Source of the DNA: a virus
Length of the DNA: 40,815 nt
Virus record (IMG/VR): IMGVR_UViG_3300046804_003631
Coordinates: 1-40,815 of that record
Reading direction: 5' to 3' (one strand)
In this document: positions 1 through 8,033 of the stretch, in pieces
How positions within the stretch are numbered: the stretch's first letter is position 1
Layout of the letters: each line of letters opens with the position of its first letter
Position numbers and translations under genes: made by a program
The notes under the pieces: generated by a model
Told to the model about the DNA's origin: nothing
The model's input: the letters and a program-made list of their open reading frames with translations, nothing else
The model's database searches: none

Positions 1-86
1 AATATATCCAAATCTAATTTAAAACCAGTTGGAGCAAGAAAATTTCTATTCTTTGGTTGCTCAGAATACCACTTTGATTGTGCCAT
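1..86 (-). CDS. 5' end of a tail tube/tail completion-like protein, truncated by window edge
   Basis: An ATG at 84-86 opens a frame that stays open to the left edge and gives 28 residues beginning MAQSKWYSEQPKNRNFLAPT and continuing GFKLDLDI. The 'NFLxPTGFKL' opening is, as I recall, typical of small tail tube-related or tail completion proteins in marine T4-like phages. In several cyanophages gp3 lies next to gp23, so gp3 is the best guess from position. That assignment is inference, because too little sequence is visible to name the family. No strong ribosome-binding site is seen. A CATAAATA late-promoter-like element at 100-107 lies only 13 bases upstream, which would leave a very short leader. 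Confidence 0.6.
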   Translation of the reverse strand, partial: MAQSKWYSEQPKNRNFLAPTGFKLDLDI

Positions 87-99
87 CGTGTTTTATTTT

Positions 100-107
100 T
101 ATTTATG
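100..107 (-). promoter_or_regulatory. candidate late promoter CATAAATA
   Basis: Read on the minus strand this is CATAAATA, one mismatch from the T4 late promoter TATAAATA. It lies in the gap between the terminator at 114-141 and the ATG at 86. The spacing to the ATG is unusually short, so confidence is modest. Confidence 0.35.
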
Positions 108-113
108 ATCATT

Positions 114-141
114 AAAAAACCCCCTTTAAAAGGAGGTTTTT
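114..141 (-). terminator. Rho-independent terminator after the 84-aa gene
   Basis: On the minus strand an AAAACCTCC arm pairs with a GGGGGTTTT arm (one G-U wobble) and is followed by a T run. It lies just past the stop codon of the 149-403 gene and before the next promoter, so it ends leftward transcription of that gene. Confidence 0.75.
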
Positions 142-148
142 CTTAAAA

Positions 149-403
149 TCAAGCAATGCGTCTATACATTACACCATGATAACCACAATCAGGTTCGGCG
201 ATTTGAGCGCATTCCCACTTTTGTCCTTGCTTTAAAAGTTTAGAAGGAACTTCAGGTCTTTTATTTCTGCCACCCAATTCTTTGAATGACATATAAAAAC
301 CTCCATTTACTGGAGTGGTATACCATGGATAACGGCAACGAGTACTTTTATTGCGATTGAAGATTTCAATTGGAAAATCATTTGATGAAAAAGTATGCAT
401 CAT
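149..403 (-). CDS. small conserved phage protein with 'PW..P..GGF' pattern
   Basis: This 84-residue frame lies alone between two leftward terminators. It contains RYPWYTTPVNGGFY near residues 24-37 and ends GYHGVMYRRIA. The pattern resembles small phage proteins with a 'PW..m..GdSF' N-terminus and a 'GvRvwR' C-terminus (DUF7303-like), but that match is from memory. It favours the long start at 403 or 400, and a TTTAAATA element 36 bases upstream agrees. Against this, a strong GGAGG at 300-304 sits seven bases before an in-frame ATG at 290-292, which would give a 47-residue protein beginning MSFKELGG. The function is unknown; two cysteines (near residues 66 and 74) are present. Confidence 0.6.
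   Translation of the reverse strand: MMHTFSSNDFPIEIFNRNKSTRCRYPWYTTPVNGGFYMSFKELGGRNKRPEVPSKLLKQGQKWECAQIAEPDCGYHGVMYRRIA
300..304 (-). promoter_or_regulatory. strong Shine-Dalgarno GGAGG for an internal start
   Basis: On the minus strand GGAGG is followed by seven bases and then ATG (292-290), in frame with the 84-aa gene. It could direct a 47-residue product, or it could be chance within the codons for NGG. The upstream ATG pair at 403 and 400 has no visible Shine-Dalgarno sequence. Confidence 0.4.
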
Positions 404-438
404 TAAATTTGGGCAAATATCGAAAAAAGTATATCATG

Positions 439-446
439 TATTTAAA
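439..446 (-). promoter_or_regulatory. candidate late promoter TTTAAATA
   Basis: This is one mismatch from TATAAATA on the minus strand. It sits just downstream of the gp23 terminator and 36 bases before the ATG at 403, a spacing like that before gp22 and gp23. Confidence 0.35.
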
Positions 447-459
447 TCGATGTCAAGCC

Positions 460-485
460 AAAAAAAACCCCCCTTGTGGGGGGGG
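460..485 (-). terminator. strong Rho-independent terminator after gp23
   Basis: On the minus strand a run of C pairs with a run of G (at least six G-C pairs) around a short CACAA loop, followed by eight T. It lies 24 bases past the gp23 stop codon and insulates the capsid gene from the small gene downstream. Confidence 0.85.
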
Positions 486-508
486 AATCGAAAATCCAAC
501 AAACCGAA

Positions 509-1900
509 TCAGTTGATGTTGGTGATTTGTACTCTTCTGTAGTACTGGTTGCTGTTGGCATTCATTGCCTCGCCAGCAGGTGCTGAACCATAGTTACCAT
601 CGGTAGTAACGAATGGGTTAGCAACCATGCCATAGCGAGTCTTGAATCCAATCTTAGGTTGGAAGGTGTCCTGACCGATGCTACGGACCATCTGGAGAGG
701 TACGTATGGGCAATAGAATAGACCAGCATCATAAGGTGAAGTGCCCTTATAACCCATTACATAGTAGTGCTTAGAAGCAGTGCTCTGGGTGTAGGAAGGA
801 CCACCGAATGGATCGATGTAGACCTTAACGCGACCGTTGAGTGTGCCAGCGAATACGTTGCCAGTGTCATCAACATTCATTGAAGTGCTGAGAGCAGGAG
901 CGTAATCGAGAGCGCCAGTTAGGTTAAGAGCTGAAGCAACGTCTGCTGAGCAGATGATGAAGTTGCCCTTACCTCTACGGGTCTCTTGAGCGATAGCATT
1001 AGCGTCGCGGTCAATCTGGAATAGAAGACCCTTGAACTTCTCTGCCATCCAACGACCGTTGGAATCAACGTCGAGGTCAAATACACCAGGAGTTGCAACG
1101 TTATGCTGAGCGCCTTTCTTAGCAACGTAGTATACGGTGCGGATGATTTCACGGTTGATTTCAGCAAGAATCTCTGAAGAGAGAATGTTGGCAAGCTCTT
1201 GCTCAGCATCAAGACCGTGGATTGCCTTAAGGTCTTGTGCAAGCTCTAGAGTGTACTCAGCTTTGAGAGCGCGTGACTTGGCGGTAACCGAAGTCTTCTC
1301 AATGCTGAATGCCATCTCACGGAAGAGATAACCAGTTTCACCGAGTTGCTCACTCTGAGCACGAGTCATCTTAGCGCCTAGTTCGTAAGTGCCAGCAGGG
1401 GTATCGTTGAGGACTGCAGGGTTGTTACCCTCCATGTCTCCACCTGAACCAGCCTGGTTACGTACTGAGTAGTCTCCCTTGTTTACATCGTAACCACCTG
1501 AGAAACCTGCATCAGGTTCGTTGTATAGCGCCTCTTCGCCGCCCTGGTTCTCGTACTTCGCCTTCATAGCGAAGATAAGACCAGTAGGACCGCTCATTGG
1601 TTGAACGCCACAGATGTCGTAAGCAACGAGGTTAGGCATTGCACGACGAATTAGGCTGATGAGCACAGGATCAAAACCAGCGATAGCGCCAGTTGATGCT
1701 GCAGCACCAGTCATGTTGGTTGCGCCAGCGTAGTTTACGGCAACCTCATTGAGGACGCCACGCTCTTCGCGCATGAATCTTTCTTGGTTTTCTAGGAGGA
1801 CAGCGGTAACAGCCTTTCTATGAGCATCAGAAATCTCAGAGACCCCTGAATGATTGAGAACGGGTGCCCACTTTTCCTGTAACATTTCTGCGTTAAACAT
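509..1900 (-). CDS. gp23: major capsid protein gp23
   Basis: This forms the hexamers of the prolate head shell. The 463 residues (T4 gp23 has 521) contain family hallmarks throughout: RRAMPNLVAYDICGVQPMSG near 84-103, the LELAQDLKAIHGLDAEQEL block near 223-241, and the C-terminal QPKIGFKTRYGMVANPF block. The T4 capsid is matured by gp21 cleavage after an (I/L)-x-E motif. Here LNE at residues 50-52 is the obvious candidate, which would release a 52-residue propeptide. The start has a good GGAG six bases upstream. A late-promoter-like TATAAATC lies about 41 bases upstream and a strong terminator follows. No intein or intron interrupts the gene. The C-terminal signature is close to cyanophage gp23, which supports a marine exo-T-even assignment. 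Confidence 0.97.
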   Translation of the reverse strand: MFNAEMLQEKWAPVLNHSGVSEISDAHRKAVTAVLLENQERFMREERGVLNEVAVNYAGATNMTGAAASTGAIAGFDPVLISLIRRAMPNLVAYDICGVQPMSGPTGLIFAMKAKYENQGGEEALYNEPDAGFSGGYDVNKGDYSVRNQAGSGGDMEGNNPAVLNDTPAGTYELGAKMTRAQSEQLGETGYLFREMAFSIEKTSVTAKSRALKAEYTLELAQDLKAIHGLDAEQELANILSSEILAEINREIIRTVYYVAKKGAQHNVATPGVFDLDVDSNGRWMAEKFKGLLFQIDRDANAIAQETRRGKGNFIICSADVASALNLTGALDYAPALSTSMNVDDTGNVFAGTLNGRVKVYIDPFGGPSYTQSTASKHYYVMGYKGTSPYDAGLFYCPYVPLQMVRSIGQDTFQPKIGFKTRYGMVANPFVTTDGNYGSAPAGEAMNANSNQYYRRVQITNIN

Positions 1901-1940
1901 TTTTAACTCCGTTTGGATGTTTGGAAAAAATAGGGTTTAT

Positions 1941-1948
1941 GATTTATA
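1941..1948 (-). promoter_or_regulatory. late promoter TATAAATC for gp23
   Basis: This is seven of eight bases of the T4 late consensus on the minus strand, abutting the gp22 stop codon and about 41 bases upstream of the gp23 ATG. The most highly expressed late gene is expected to have its own promoter. Confidence 0.55.
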
Positions 1949-3076
1949 TCAAGACCAGCGAGCGATTGCTGCCATGTAGGCTTGCATTTGAGGTGACACT
2001 TCTTGTCCCTCTCCCTCTACTGGTGTTTCATCAACTACTTCTTTAGCGATTGCTTTAGGGAAATATGATTCCTTAAGAGTAGAAAGTTTCTCGCGGAAGT
2101 TTTCTTCCGAGATAAACTCAACACCTTCTGCTAGTGAAGCTAGCTTTTCTTTCTGGGTATCAGCGAGACCTTCAGAAATTTGATTTAGGATTACGGTCTT
2201 GTTGAAACCAGCAAGACGATTATTTAATTCAATATTGCGCTCAACCTGCTCGTTTAGGCGCTCTTCCATCTCACAAAGCTCGGCATTCATTGTTTCGACA
2301 ACATTAATTTTGTCGTCGGGAATGTCGAGATAGTTTTCTTCAAAAACTGTCTTGAGACCCTTCATGAAGTTTTCAGCGATTTCAAGCTTAAGACCTGAAT
2401 CGATGGCAACTACATTCTCCTCTAGCCAATTTTGAATGGCATAGTTGAGTGTCTCATCTACCTTTTCAGCAAGAGAAACTTTAACTGCTTCAATTTCTTC
2501 TGCTAGTTTGGTAGCATATTGCCCCTGAATTGCGGAGACCTGCTCATTGATTTTTGCTCTAACAGCGGCTTCAAAGATTGTCTTTGCTTTCTCTTTGAAT
2601 GTATCAGTGATTGTCTCGCCTTCTACAAGAGCTTCGATATCCTCATCAGAGGAATAATCGATTTCTTCCATACCAAATACTTTGGTATTGTTAGGACCAC
2701 CAGGAATCTGGTAACCAGATGACTTAACTACAGGGGCTGGGTCTTGGTGGTTGTCACGAACTACATGACCATCAGCAACTTTCTTATTATGGGAAGCTGC
2801 TTTTGCTCCAGGATTGTCTTCGCCTTCTGGTTTCTCGAAAGAGGAACCACCATCATCTTCAGTGGACTGCCCAGGGACAACCGAAGTTGGCACCGTTGGC
2901 ATTGGATCTCTTCCAGCAGAAGCATTAGCATTTACTGCAGTGTGTGTTTGACCAGTTACAGGTTTCATGTAACCGCTGGCAACAGGACTGCCAGGAACAA
3001 CAGCTGCACCGACGCCAGGCATCGGATCATTTTCCGCTAGGAATTCCTCAAATTTTTCGTTTAACATATCTGACAT
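1949..3076 (-). CDS. gp22: prohead core scaffolding protein gp22
   Basis: This is the main scaffold of the prohead, degraded by gp21 during maturation. The 375 residues (T4 gp22 has 269) have the family profile. The N-terminus is low-complexity and the C-terminal half (about 130-350) is long, acidic, helical and coiled-coil-like, rich in E, K and L. Position between gp21 and gp23 is exactly as in T4. The N-terminal region is longer than in T4 and contains a diverged duplication: 'DPMPGVGAAVVPGSP' near residue 17 and 'DPMPTVPTSVVPGQS' near residue 57. Several (L/I)-x-E tripeptides could serve as gp21 sites. An AGGGGA about ten bases upstream can act as ribosome-binding site. AATAAATA about 41 bases upstream is a candidate late promoter. 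Confidence 0.93.
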   Translation of the reverse strand: MSDMLNEKFEEFLAENDPMPGVGAAVVPGSPVASGYMKPVTGQTHTAVNANASAGRDPMPTVPTSVVPGQSTEDDGGSSFEKPEGEDNPGAKAASHNKKVADGHVVRDNHQDPAPVVKSSGYQIPGGPNNTKVFGMEEIDYSSDEDIEALVEGETITDTFKEKAKTIFEAAVRAKINEQVSAIQGQYATKLAEEIEAVKVSLAEKVDETLNYAIQNWLEENVVAIDSGLKLEIAENFMKGLKTVFEENYLDIPDDKINVVETMNAELCEMEERLNEQVERNIELNNRLAGFNKTVILNQISEGLADTQKEKLASLAEGVEFISEENFREKLSTLKESYFPKAIAKEVVDETPVEGEGQEVSPQMQAYMAAIARWS

Positions 3077-3116
3077 CTTTGGTTTCCCCTGTACAGTTAT
3101 ACATTTATTCTACAAT

Positions 3117-3124
3117 TATTTATT
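3117..3124 (-). promoter_or_regulatory. late promoter AATAAATA for gp22
   Basis: This is one mismatch from TATAAATA on the minus strand, in the gp21-gp22 gap and about 41 bases upstream of the gp22 ATG. The spacing matches that of the gp23 promoter. Confidence 0.5.
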
Positions 3125-3128
3125 AAAT

Positions 3129-3773
3129 TCATAAATTAAACAAGAAATCCTCAAAGACCTTCAAGGATCTCTCTTCAATATTTTTACGAGTTGCCTCGGA
3201 AATATATCTTTGGTATTTAGCAACTTTTGATTCTTTAAGAATTCCGTTGTCCCAAATCCATTCTTTTCCTTCCATGATGCCATTTACAAAAGCATCTGGC
3301 GCAGAAGGATCTGCTACAATATCAGCAGCAGTTGCCAACATGAAATCATCTCGGACATAGTTAGCACCATTTCTTTCTTCAATAGAACCCATGCCTCTAG
3401 AAGAAACGCCAAGCTTAACTCCAGACTCTAAAAGATTTCTGGCGATACTGCCCATTGGGGTTGAAAGAATTTGTGCCTTACCAATAAAATTACTACCCTC
3501 TGCTTTGAGTGAAACAATTTTATGTGATACTCTATCGAGATTTACAGTAGGTCCATCGGGATGACCTAACTCACCAAGAGCACGACCTGCGGCAACATAA
3601 CTTTCATTGTATCTTCCAACTTCACGCTCTAATACGCTGAATGGATATACACGACCATTACGGTTTTTAATATCTCCTTGAAGGAAAACACCTTCGATGT
3701 AGAGATTCTTTTTTCCGTTAGATTCTTCTACGAGTACTTGTACATCCTCGATACTCTCGGTGATTAGTTTCAT
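3129..3773 (-). CDS. gp21: prohead maturation protease gp21
   Basis: This is the serine protease that cleaves scaffold and capsid proteins in the T4 prohead. The 214 residues match the T4 length (212). Visible family features are the NRNGRVYP segment near 37-44, the catalytic-type histidine in LGELGHPDGP (H71), and GVSSRGMGS near 122-130 holding the likely nucleophile serine (S124 or S125). The start overlaps the stop of the preceding small gene by ATGA, so translation is probably coupled. The C-terminal part (about 180-214), rich in K, R and E, may include a self-cleavage segment, by analogy with T4. Confidence 0.95.
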   Translation of the reverse strand: MKLITESIEDVQVLVEESNGKKNLYIEGVFLQGDIKNRNGRVYPFSVLEREVGRYNESYVAAGRALGELGHPDGPTVNLDRVSHKIVSLKAEGSNFIGKAQILSTPMGSIARNLLESGVKLGVSSRGMGSIEERNGANYVRDDFMLATAADIVADPSAPDAFVNGIMEGKEWIWDNGILKESKVAKYQRYISEATRKNIEERSLKVFEDFLFNL

Positions 3774-3961
3774 TCTTCTGTACCTTCTGTTGGAGCTTCT
3801 ATTTGTTCTTCCTCTGCAGAAGCAAAGAAAGATTGTGCTAGAATTTCTTTGTATGACTTCATATTCTCTGCTGCTTTTGCATAGAGATGGTCATTGATTT
3901 TATCAATAGCATCAATTTTATTGCCAGCGGCAATCGCATTAATGATGTCAATGGTGTCCAT
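3770..3961 (-). CDS. small prohead core protein (gp67/gp68-like)
   Basis: This 63-residue protein lies between the portal and protease genes, where T4 carries the minor prohead core genes 67 and 68. It begins with a short helical segment (MDTIDIINAIAAGNKIDAID) and ends in a strongly acidic tail rich in E. Acidic gp67-type core proteins are cut into internal peptides by gp21. Assignment is by position, size and composition; sequence identity to T4 is not obvious. AAAAGG lies nine bases upstream of the ATG. GATAAATA at 3983-3990 could promote it together with gp21, with which it overlaps by four bases. Confidence 0.75.
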   Translation of the reverse strand: MDTIDIINAIAAGNKIDAIDKINDHLYAKAAENMKSYKEILAQSFFASAEEEQIEAPTEGTEE

Positions 3962-3982
3962 ATAATTTAACCTTTTAATAAT

Positions 3983-3990
3983 TATTTATC
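3983..3990 (-). promoter_or_regulatory. late promoter GATAAATA fused to the gp20 stop codon
   Basis: On the minus strand the gp20 stop TGA runs directly into TAAATA, giving TGATAAATA. It lies 22 bases upstream of the small core protein ATG. The same arrangement is found after gp19. Confidence 0.45.
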
Positions 3991-5623
3991 AAGAATCGCT
4001 GCTTGACGATGATTTCTTAGGCGCTGGAGCTGTGGGAGCAGGCGGCGGCATTGCGGATAACTCCAATGCTTTCGCATTCATTTTGTTTGTATGCACTGGA
4101 TCTGGAGACAATCCACTTGTAATATCTGTCTTCATTTGTTTATCAATTTCATCAAAGACAACATCTGATTGTCTTAATACTTCTTTGCGGACATACTCAA
4201 CTGAATAGTATTTTCCGACAAAAGGATCGATTTTCATTAACAAATCTAAACGAGTATTCATCAACTCCGCATCACGAAGCTCAGAGAAATGATTATCGAA
4301 GAGAAAATCATATTGAATGTTTTCCTCCATGTCTTCCCAATCTTCTGGGGTGAGGACACCTTTCAAAACAAGTTGTGTTTTAAGCATGTCGTGGAAGACA
4401 TATGCAAACTTCTTGCGAAGCCTTCCGATAAATTTAGTGAATTTTAATTCGTCTCTTAAAACTTCAGTTGTCTTGCCGAGATTAAAACCTTTGTTATCAT
4501 CAGTTAATCTTGAAGGTGGGAGGTTAAGTGAGTTGTATAGTTTCTTGCGGAAATACTCAACGTCTTTTAATTCACCAAGATTTTGACCACCAGGAAGAGT
4601 CGTAATTTCTGTTCCTCTACCACCCTCGCGGCGTGGAAGCCAAAAGTCTTCCAGCATTGACATATGTTTTTTATCATCTCTGATTTCTCCAGTTGATGCA
4701 TCATAAACAAGTTTGTTGCGATAACGATTCATAACTTCACGAAGGTATTGCTCTGCTTTTACCTTGGGAAGATTACCAACATCGATATAAAAGATTCTTC
4801 TTTCTGGCGCTCTTGACAATCTATAGATAACCAATGCATCTTCAATCATGCGTAATTGGTTAAGTGATTTGATTGATTTATGAAGATAACTAAGATTCAT
4901 CTTCTTGTTTAAATCCATCAAACCACATGGAGCAAATGTGATAGAATCTGCGGCAAATCTTAATCCACCTTGCATTGGATCAGGACCACCAGCAAATGAA
5001 ATAAAACCTTTTGGGTTGTAAAGATAGTACTCTATAAATTCTCCAAAATCATATGCATCAGCAGTAAGAGCTCCATCGCCTTTGGACATTAATTGCTGTG
5101 ATGATTTTTCTCTATCTTGTAATCTTTGCTTTACCTTTTTAATTTTGAGTGGATCGATGTATCGTACTTCTGTGATACCACCTCTAGGATTTGCAAGGTC
5201 TACAACTTTATGATAATATAGACGACCATCAATATACCAGTTACGAAAAATTTCGTGTGCCTTTTTATCAAAATTTAAAAGTTTTTTAATATATTCAAAC
5301 TCAGCACGAATTTTATTTTTAATTCCTTCGCCAACTTCTAAGTTAGATAATTCAATTTGTACAGCTGATTGGTCTTCGTTACTCACAATTGCTTCATTAA
5401 CAATTTCATCAACCGCACTATCAACTTCTGGGTGTAGCGCCATATCACGATAGCGCCTAATGAGATCAAACTCATTACGCGCTACGCCTTCTATATCCAC
5501 ATAATGACCGAAGTAGCCACCAGCAACGGTAGCTACTCCATCATCTTGTTGGGGTGGAATTGGGGACTGTCCTTTTGGTTTAGAAACAGCCCCGTTTATT
5601 GAAAAACCGAACAGTTGACTCAT
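3989..5623 (-). CDS. gp20: portal vertex protein gp20
   Basis: This is the dodecameric portal through which DNA enters the head and to which the neck binds. It has 544 residues against 524 in T4. Recognisable blocks include the 'RYRDMALHPEVDSAVDEIVN' region near 56-75, LSRAPERRIFYIDVGNLPK near 269-287, and 'LPPSRLTDDNKGFNLGKTTE' near 369-388. The C-terminus is a low-complexity Ala/Pro then Ser tail. The Shine-Dalgarno sequence is weak (AAAAG). A GATAAATA element overlaps the gp19 stop just upstream. No insertion element or intein disrupts the gene. Confidence 0.97.
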   Translation of the reverse strand: MSQLFGFSINGAVSKPKGQSPIPPQQDDGVATVAGGYFGHYVDIEGVARNEFDLIRRYRDMALHPEVDSAVDEIVNEAIVSNEDQSAVQIELSNLEVGEGIKNKIRAEFEYIKKLLNFDKKAHEIFRNWYIDGRLYYHKVVDLANPRGGITEVRYIDPLKIKKVKQRLQDREKSSQQLMSKGDGALTADAYDFGEFIEYYLYNPKGFISFAGGPDPMQGGLRFAADSITFAPCGLMDLNKKMNLSYLHKSIKSLNQLRMIEDALVIYRLSRAPERRIFYIDVGNLPKVKAEQYLREVMNRYRNKLVYDASTGEIRDDKKHMSMLEDFWLPRREGGRGTEITTLPGGQNLGELKDVEYFRKKLYNSLNLPPSRLTDDNKGFNLGKTTEVLRDELKFTKFIGRLRKKFAYVFHDMLKTQLVLKGVLTPEDWEDMEENIQYDFLFDNHFSELRDAELMNTRLDLLMKIDPFVGKYYSVEYVRKEVLRQSDVVFDEIDKQMKTDITSGLSPDPVHTNKMNAKALELSAMPPPAPTAPAPKKSSSSSDS

Positions 5624-5647
5624 CTTTTAAATTTCAATCTGATACTC

Positions 5648-5655
5648 TATTTATC
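5648..5655 (-). promoter_or_regulatory. late promoter GATAAATA fused to the gp19 stop codon
   Basis: On the minus strand the TGA stop of gp19 runs into TAAATA. The motif is 25 bases upstream of the gp20 ATG and is one mismatch from the T4 late consensus. Confidence 0.5.
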
Positions 5656-6253
5656 AGAGATTAATATTGGTGGATCCGCCAACTCCAGTAGCAGTGCCTC
5701 TAGTAGCAGTCCAGTATTGTAGTTGAAACTCAACTGTAAAATCTTCAATCTGGTCATTGCTGTCATAAGCAAGATCGATTTGTGAAATGTTAGTTGGGAA
5801 ACAACCAACCAATGTGTAAGTTCTTAGAATAGAACCGCCGTCAGTTGAATCTCTTTCTAATTGTTTAACAGTTAAGTCTGCTAGATAACCTTCTCCACTA
5901 CCATCTGGCTTGAATGCAGAAGCATTGTTTGCTTGGTGGCGATTGATAGACTCCATCCATTTTTCCATGGCATGACGAATGGTTTGATTTCTATCACTGA
6001 TAAAGGTTGCAGTCCATGTATCAAATGTTCTGTCTCCTGCAATTTTAACAGTTCTTCCACGGAAAGGAACTTCAATAACTCCTAGGTTAGATGCTGGGAG
6101 AGCAGCAGATTTGCAAAGCATATCTACGACATCTAATGTTGGAGCATCAGCTCCCAATACAGTTGGGAATGTGAAATTTACAAGAAATAGGTTATTTTTA
6201 ACACCTTGTTTTACGGTGCTTAAGAATGCGTTGATGCCGCTATTTACAGCCAT
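5654..6253 (-). CDS. gp19: tail tube protein gp19
   Basis: This polymerises into the inner tail tube. It has 199 residues (T4 gp19: 163). The opening 'GINAFLSTVKQGVKNNLFLVNF', split here as GINAFLSTVK then QGVKNNLFLVNF, is the usual start of the family. Further hallmarks are LPASNLGVIEVPFRGRTVKI near 53-72 and FQLQYWTATR near the C-terminus. It follows the sheath gene with a 36-base gap and no clear promoter, so the two are probably co-transcribed. GAGG lies about nine bases before the ATG. Confidence 0.95.
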   Translation of the reverse strand: MAVNSGINAFLSTVKQGVKNNLFLVNFTFPTVLGADAPTLDVVDMLCKSAALPASNLGVIEVPFRGRTVKIAGDRTFDTWTATFISDRNQTIRHAMEKWMESINRHQANNASAFKPDGSGEGYLADLTVKQLERDSTDGGSILRTYTLVGCFPTNISQIDLAYDSNDQIEDFTVEFQLQYWTATRGTATGVGGSTNINL

Positions 6254-6289
6254 TGTTAGTTACCTCTATGTTTTTAACGTTTATAAAAA

Positions 6290-7948
6290 TCAAACTTGAC
6301 CAGTTACTTCAGCGAATGAAACGCCAGTCTTAGTAGCAACAAAGGTAATTGTGATATAATTAATTGACCTTGCTGGTTTTACATAAATTTCAGCGACAAA
6401 TTCGTTTCTGTCAATAACATCTGGAGTATTATTTGTATCGTCACAAACAACTAAGAAATCGGTAACTCCTCTCTTTGCTTTAACTTCTTCCATGTAAGCA
6501 TTTACAGTTGTGAAGAAAGCATTTCTTGTTGTCTCATCATTCAATTCAAATAATACTGTTTTTGCAACGGACGATACTCTTCTTTCCAATGCTAGGAAAA
6601 GACGACGCACGTTGATTCTATCAAAAGCACTTGGAGTTGATAATGCAGTCTTATCTCCGAATAAGACAATTCCTTGTCCTGGGAATGAAGTGATGGGGTT
6701 GATTCTATTTTGATACAACTCATCTCTTTCATTTTTAGTTGGGGTGTATGCAAGTTTAATAGCCCCGCGAAGGTTTCCTCTCTGCAATCCAGCTGGCGAG
6801 AACCAATCCTCTAAGGTTACTGATGTTTGTACGCAAAGTCCAGCAACATCACCGCAGCAAGGAATATAACGATAAACATCATTGTAACGGTCGTAGATAT
6901 ATTTGTAACCGCTATCAAATACAGCATATGAGCTGCTAGTTAAACTGCTGAAGTATGAGATAATTGCATCTTTCTGTGCTGAAGTGTCTGAAAGAGTAAC
7001 GAAGTTTCTGTAAGGAGAAACAAACGCAATACAATCTTTTCTATTTGCTGCAACTGAAATTGCTTTTAGTGCTTTAGTTTTGGTTGCATCTCCAGGAGTT
7101 GTACCATAAGTAACACTACCACCTGCTAAAATAAAATCAATTGTTATATTTTCAACGTCATCAAATTTAGATAATGCTGTTTCTAGTGCAGAAGTTGCAG
7201 CCTGATATGCATCTGCTCCACCGTCAAGTGATAAATCTTGATCTCCTGCGGTTACTAATTCATCTGCATATACATATTTTGATTTTCTATTAACCACATT
7301 AGGATAGTAATTTGATTCTCCTTCTGAGTTTACTGCAGTTGAAGATCTTGAAACAAACAAGAAAGATTCTAATAGAGTACCTGGCGTTCCAGTAATAGTG
7401 CCACTCTCATCAATAACTGCGACGTGACATGTATCAGCGTCTGCTGGTTTTAATGCAAGTGATGACCATTTAGAAGTGCTGTGATATGTGGCAGTTGCGT
7501 AAGCATTTGATGTTACGCTTCCATCGATGGTTGAAACTTTAAGTGAGCTTCCCCATGTGCCAGGAGTTCTGGCAGCAAACTTGAATGTGGTTGTTCCTTT
7601 TTGTGCTTCAAACGATTCTGTTGAAGTGATTAGAGGTGCGTTTGGATTTTGTGTGTCGTATTCTGTAACAGCATTTTTAAGTGCCGTGTCAGCAACTCTA
7701 ACTACTTGGAGCTGACCACCATAACTTAAAAAGGTGGAAGCAACGTACCAATCTTCAAAGTTGTTGTTATTTGGTTTGCCGAATGTATCGACAAGTTGTT
7801 TTTCTGTGGTGATTGTGGTAATTACTCCAACTGGTCCTTTTTCAAAGACGCCAACGATTGCAGCTGTATTTGCTTGAGAAGCTACGGCCACGGAATTAGT
7901 TAAGTCACGCTCTCTTAATACAATTCCAGGTGATACTTGACCCGCCAT
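6290..7948 (-). CDS. gp18: contractile tail sheath protein gp18
   Basis: This is the contractile sheath subunit around the gp19 tube. It has 552 residues (T4: 659), so the protruding variable domain is smaller. The N-terminus SPGIVLRERDLTNSVAV followed by AAIVGVFEKGPVG is the family signature. The conserved C-terminal core includes GQGIVLFGDKT and DRINVRRLFLALERRV near 420-455 and ends ITFVATKTGVSFAEVTG. The start is supported by GGGAG seven bases upstream. The late motif CCTAAATA lies about 38 bases upstream of the ATG. Confidence 0.97.
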   Translation of the reverse strand: MAGQVSPGIVLRERDLTNSVAVASQANTAAIVGVFEKGPVGVITTITTEKQLVDTFGKPNNNNFEDWYVASTFLSYGGQLQVVRVADTALKNAVTEYDTQNPNAPLITSTESFEAQKGTTTFKFAARTPGTWGSSLKVSTIDGSVTSNAYATATYHSTSKWSSLALKPADADTCHVAVIDESGTITGTPGTLLESFLFVSRSSTAVNSEGESNYYPNVVNRKSKYVYADELVTAGDQDLSLDGGADAYQAATSALETALSKFDDVENITIDFILAGGSVTYGTTPGDATKTKALKAISVAANRKDCIAFVSPYRNFVTLSDTSAQKDAIISYFSSLTSSSYAVFDSGYKYIYDRYNDVYRYIPCCGDVAGLCVQTSVTLEDWFSPAGLQRGNLRGAIKLAYTPTKNERDELYQNRINPITSFPGQGIVLFGDKTALSTPSAFDRINVRRLFLALERRVSSVAKTVLFELNDETTRNAFFTTVNAYMEEVKAKRGVTDFLVVCDDTNNTPDVIDRNEFVAEIYVKPARSINYITITFVATKTGVSFAEVTGQV

Positions 7949-7985
7949 GTTTATCTCCCTATAGAAGCCATTTTTAATCTACAAA

Positions 7986-7993
7986 TATTTAGG
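7986..7993 (-). promoter_or_regulatory. late promoter CCTAAATA for gp18
   Basis: It contains CTAAATA, the variant I recall being reported as a late motif in cyanophages, on the minus strand 38 bases upstream of the gp18 ATG. It sits in the 85-base gap after the small zinc protein gene. Confidence 0.45.
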
Positions 7994-8033
7994 AAAATGC
8001 TTTTTTCAAACGGGGAAACAATGCATGAGCATA

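Noticed and set aside
351-542. 63-codon plus-strand frame across the gp23 terminator
   Set aside because: It runs through a terminator hairpin and overlaps two minus-strand genes; composition is not protein-like.
919-1331. Overlapping frames on both strands inside gp23
   Set aside because: They lie wholly inside a well-supported capsid gene with the correct frame and have no start signals of their own.
4813-4818. TTGACA on the plus strand inside gp20
   Set aside because: No matching -10 at 15-19 bases, and it is antisense within a conserved gene.
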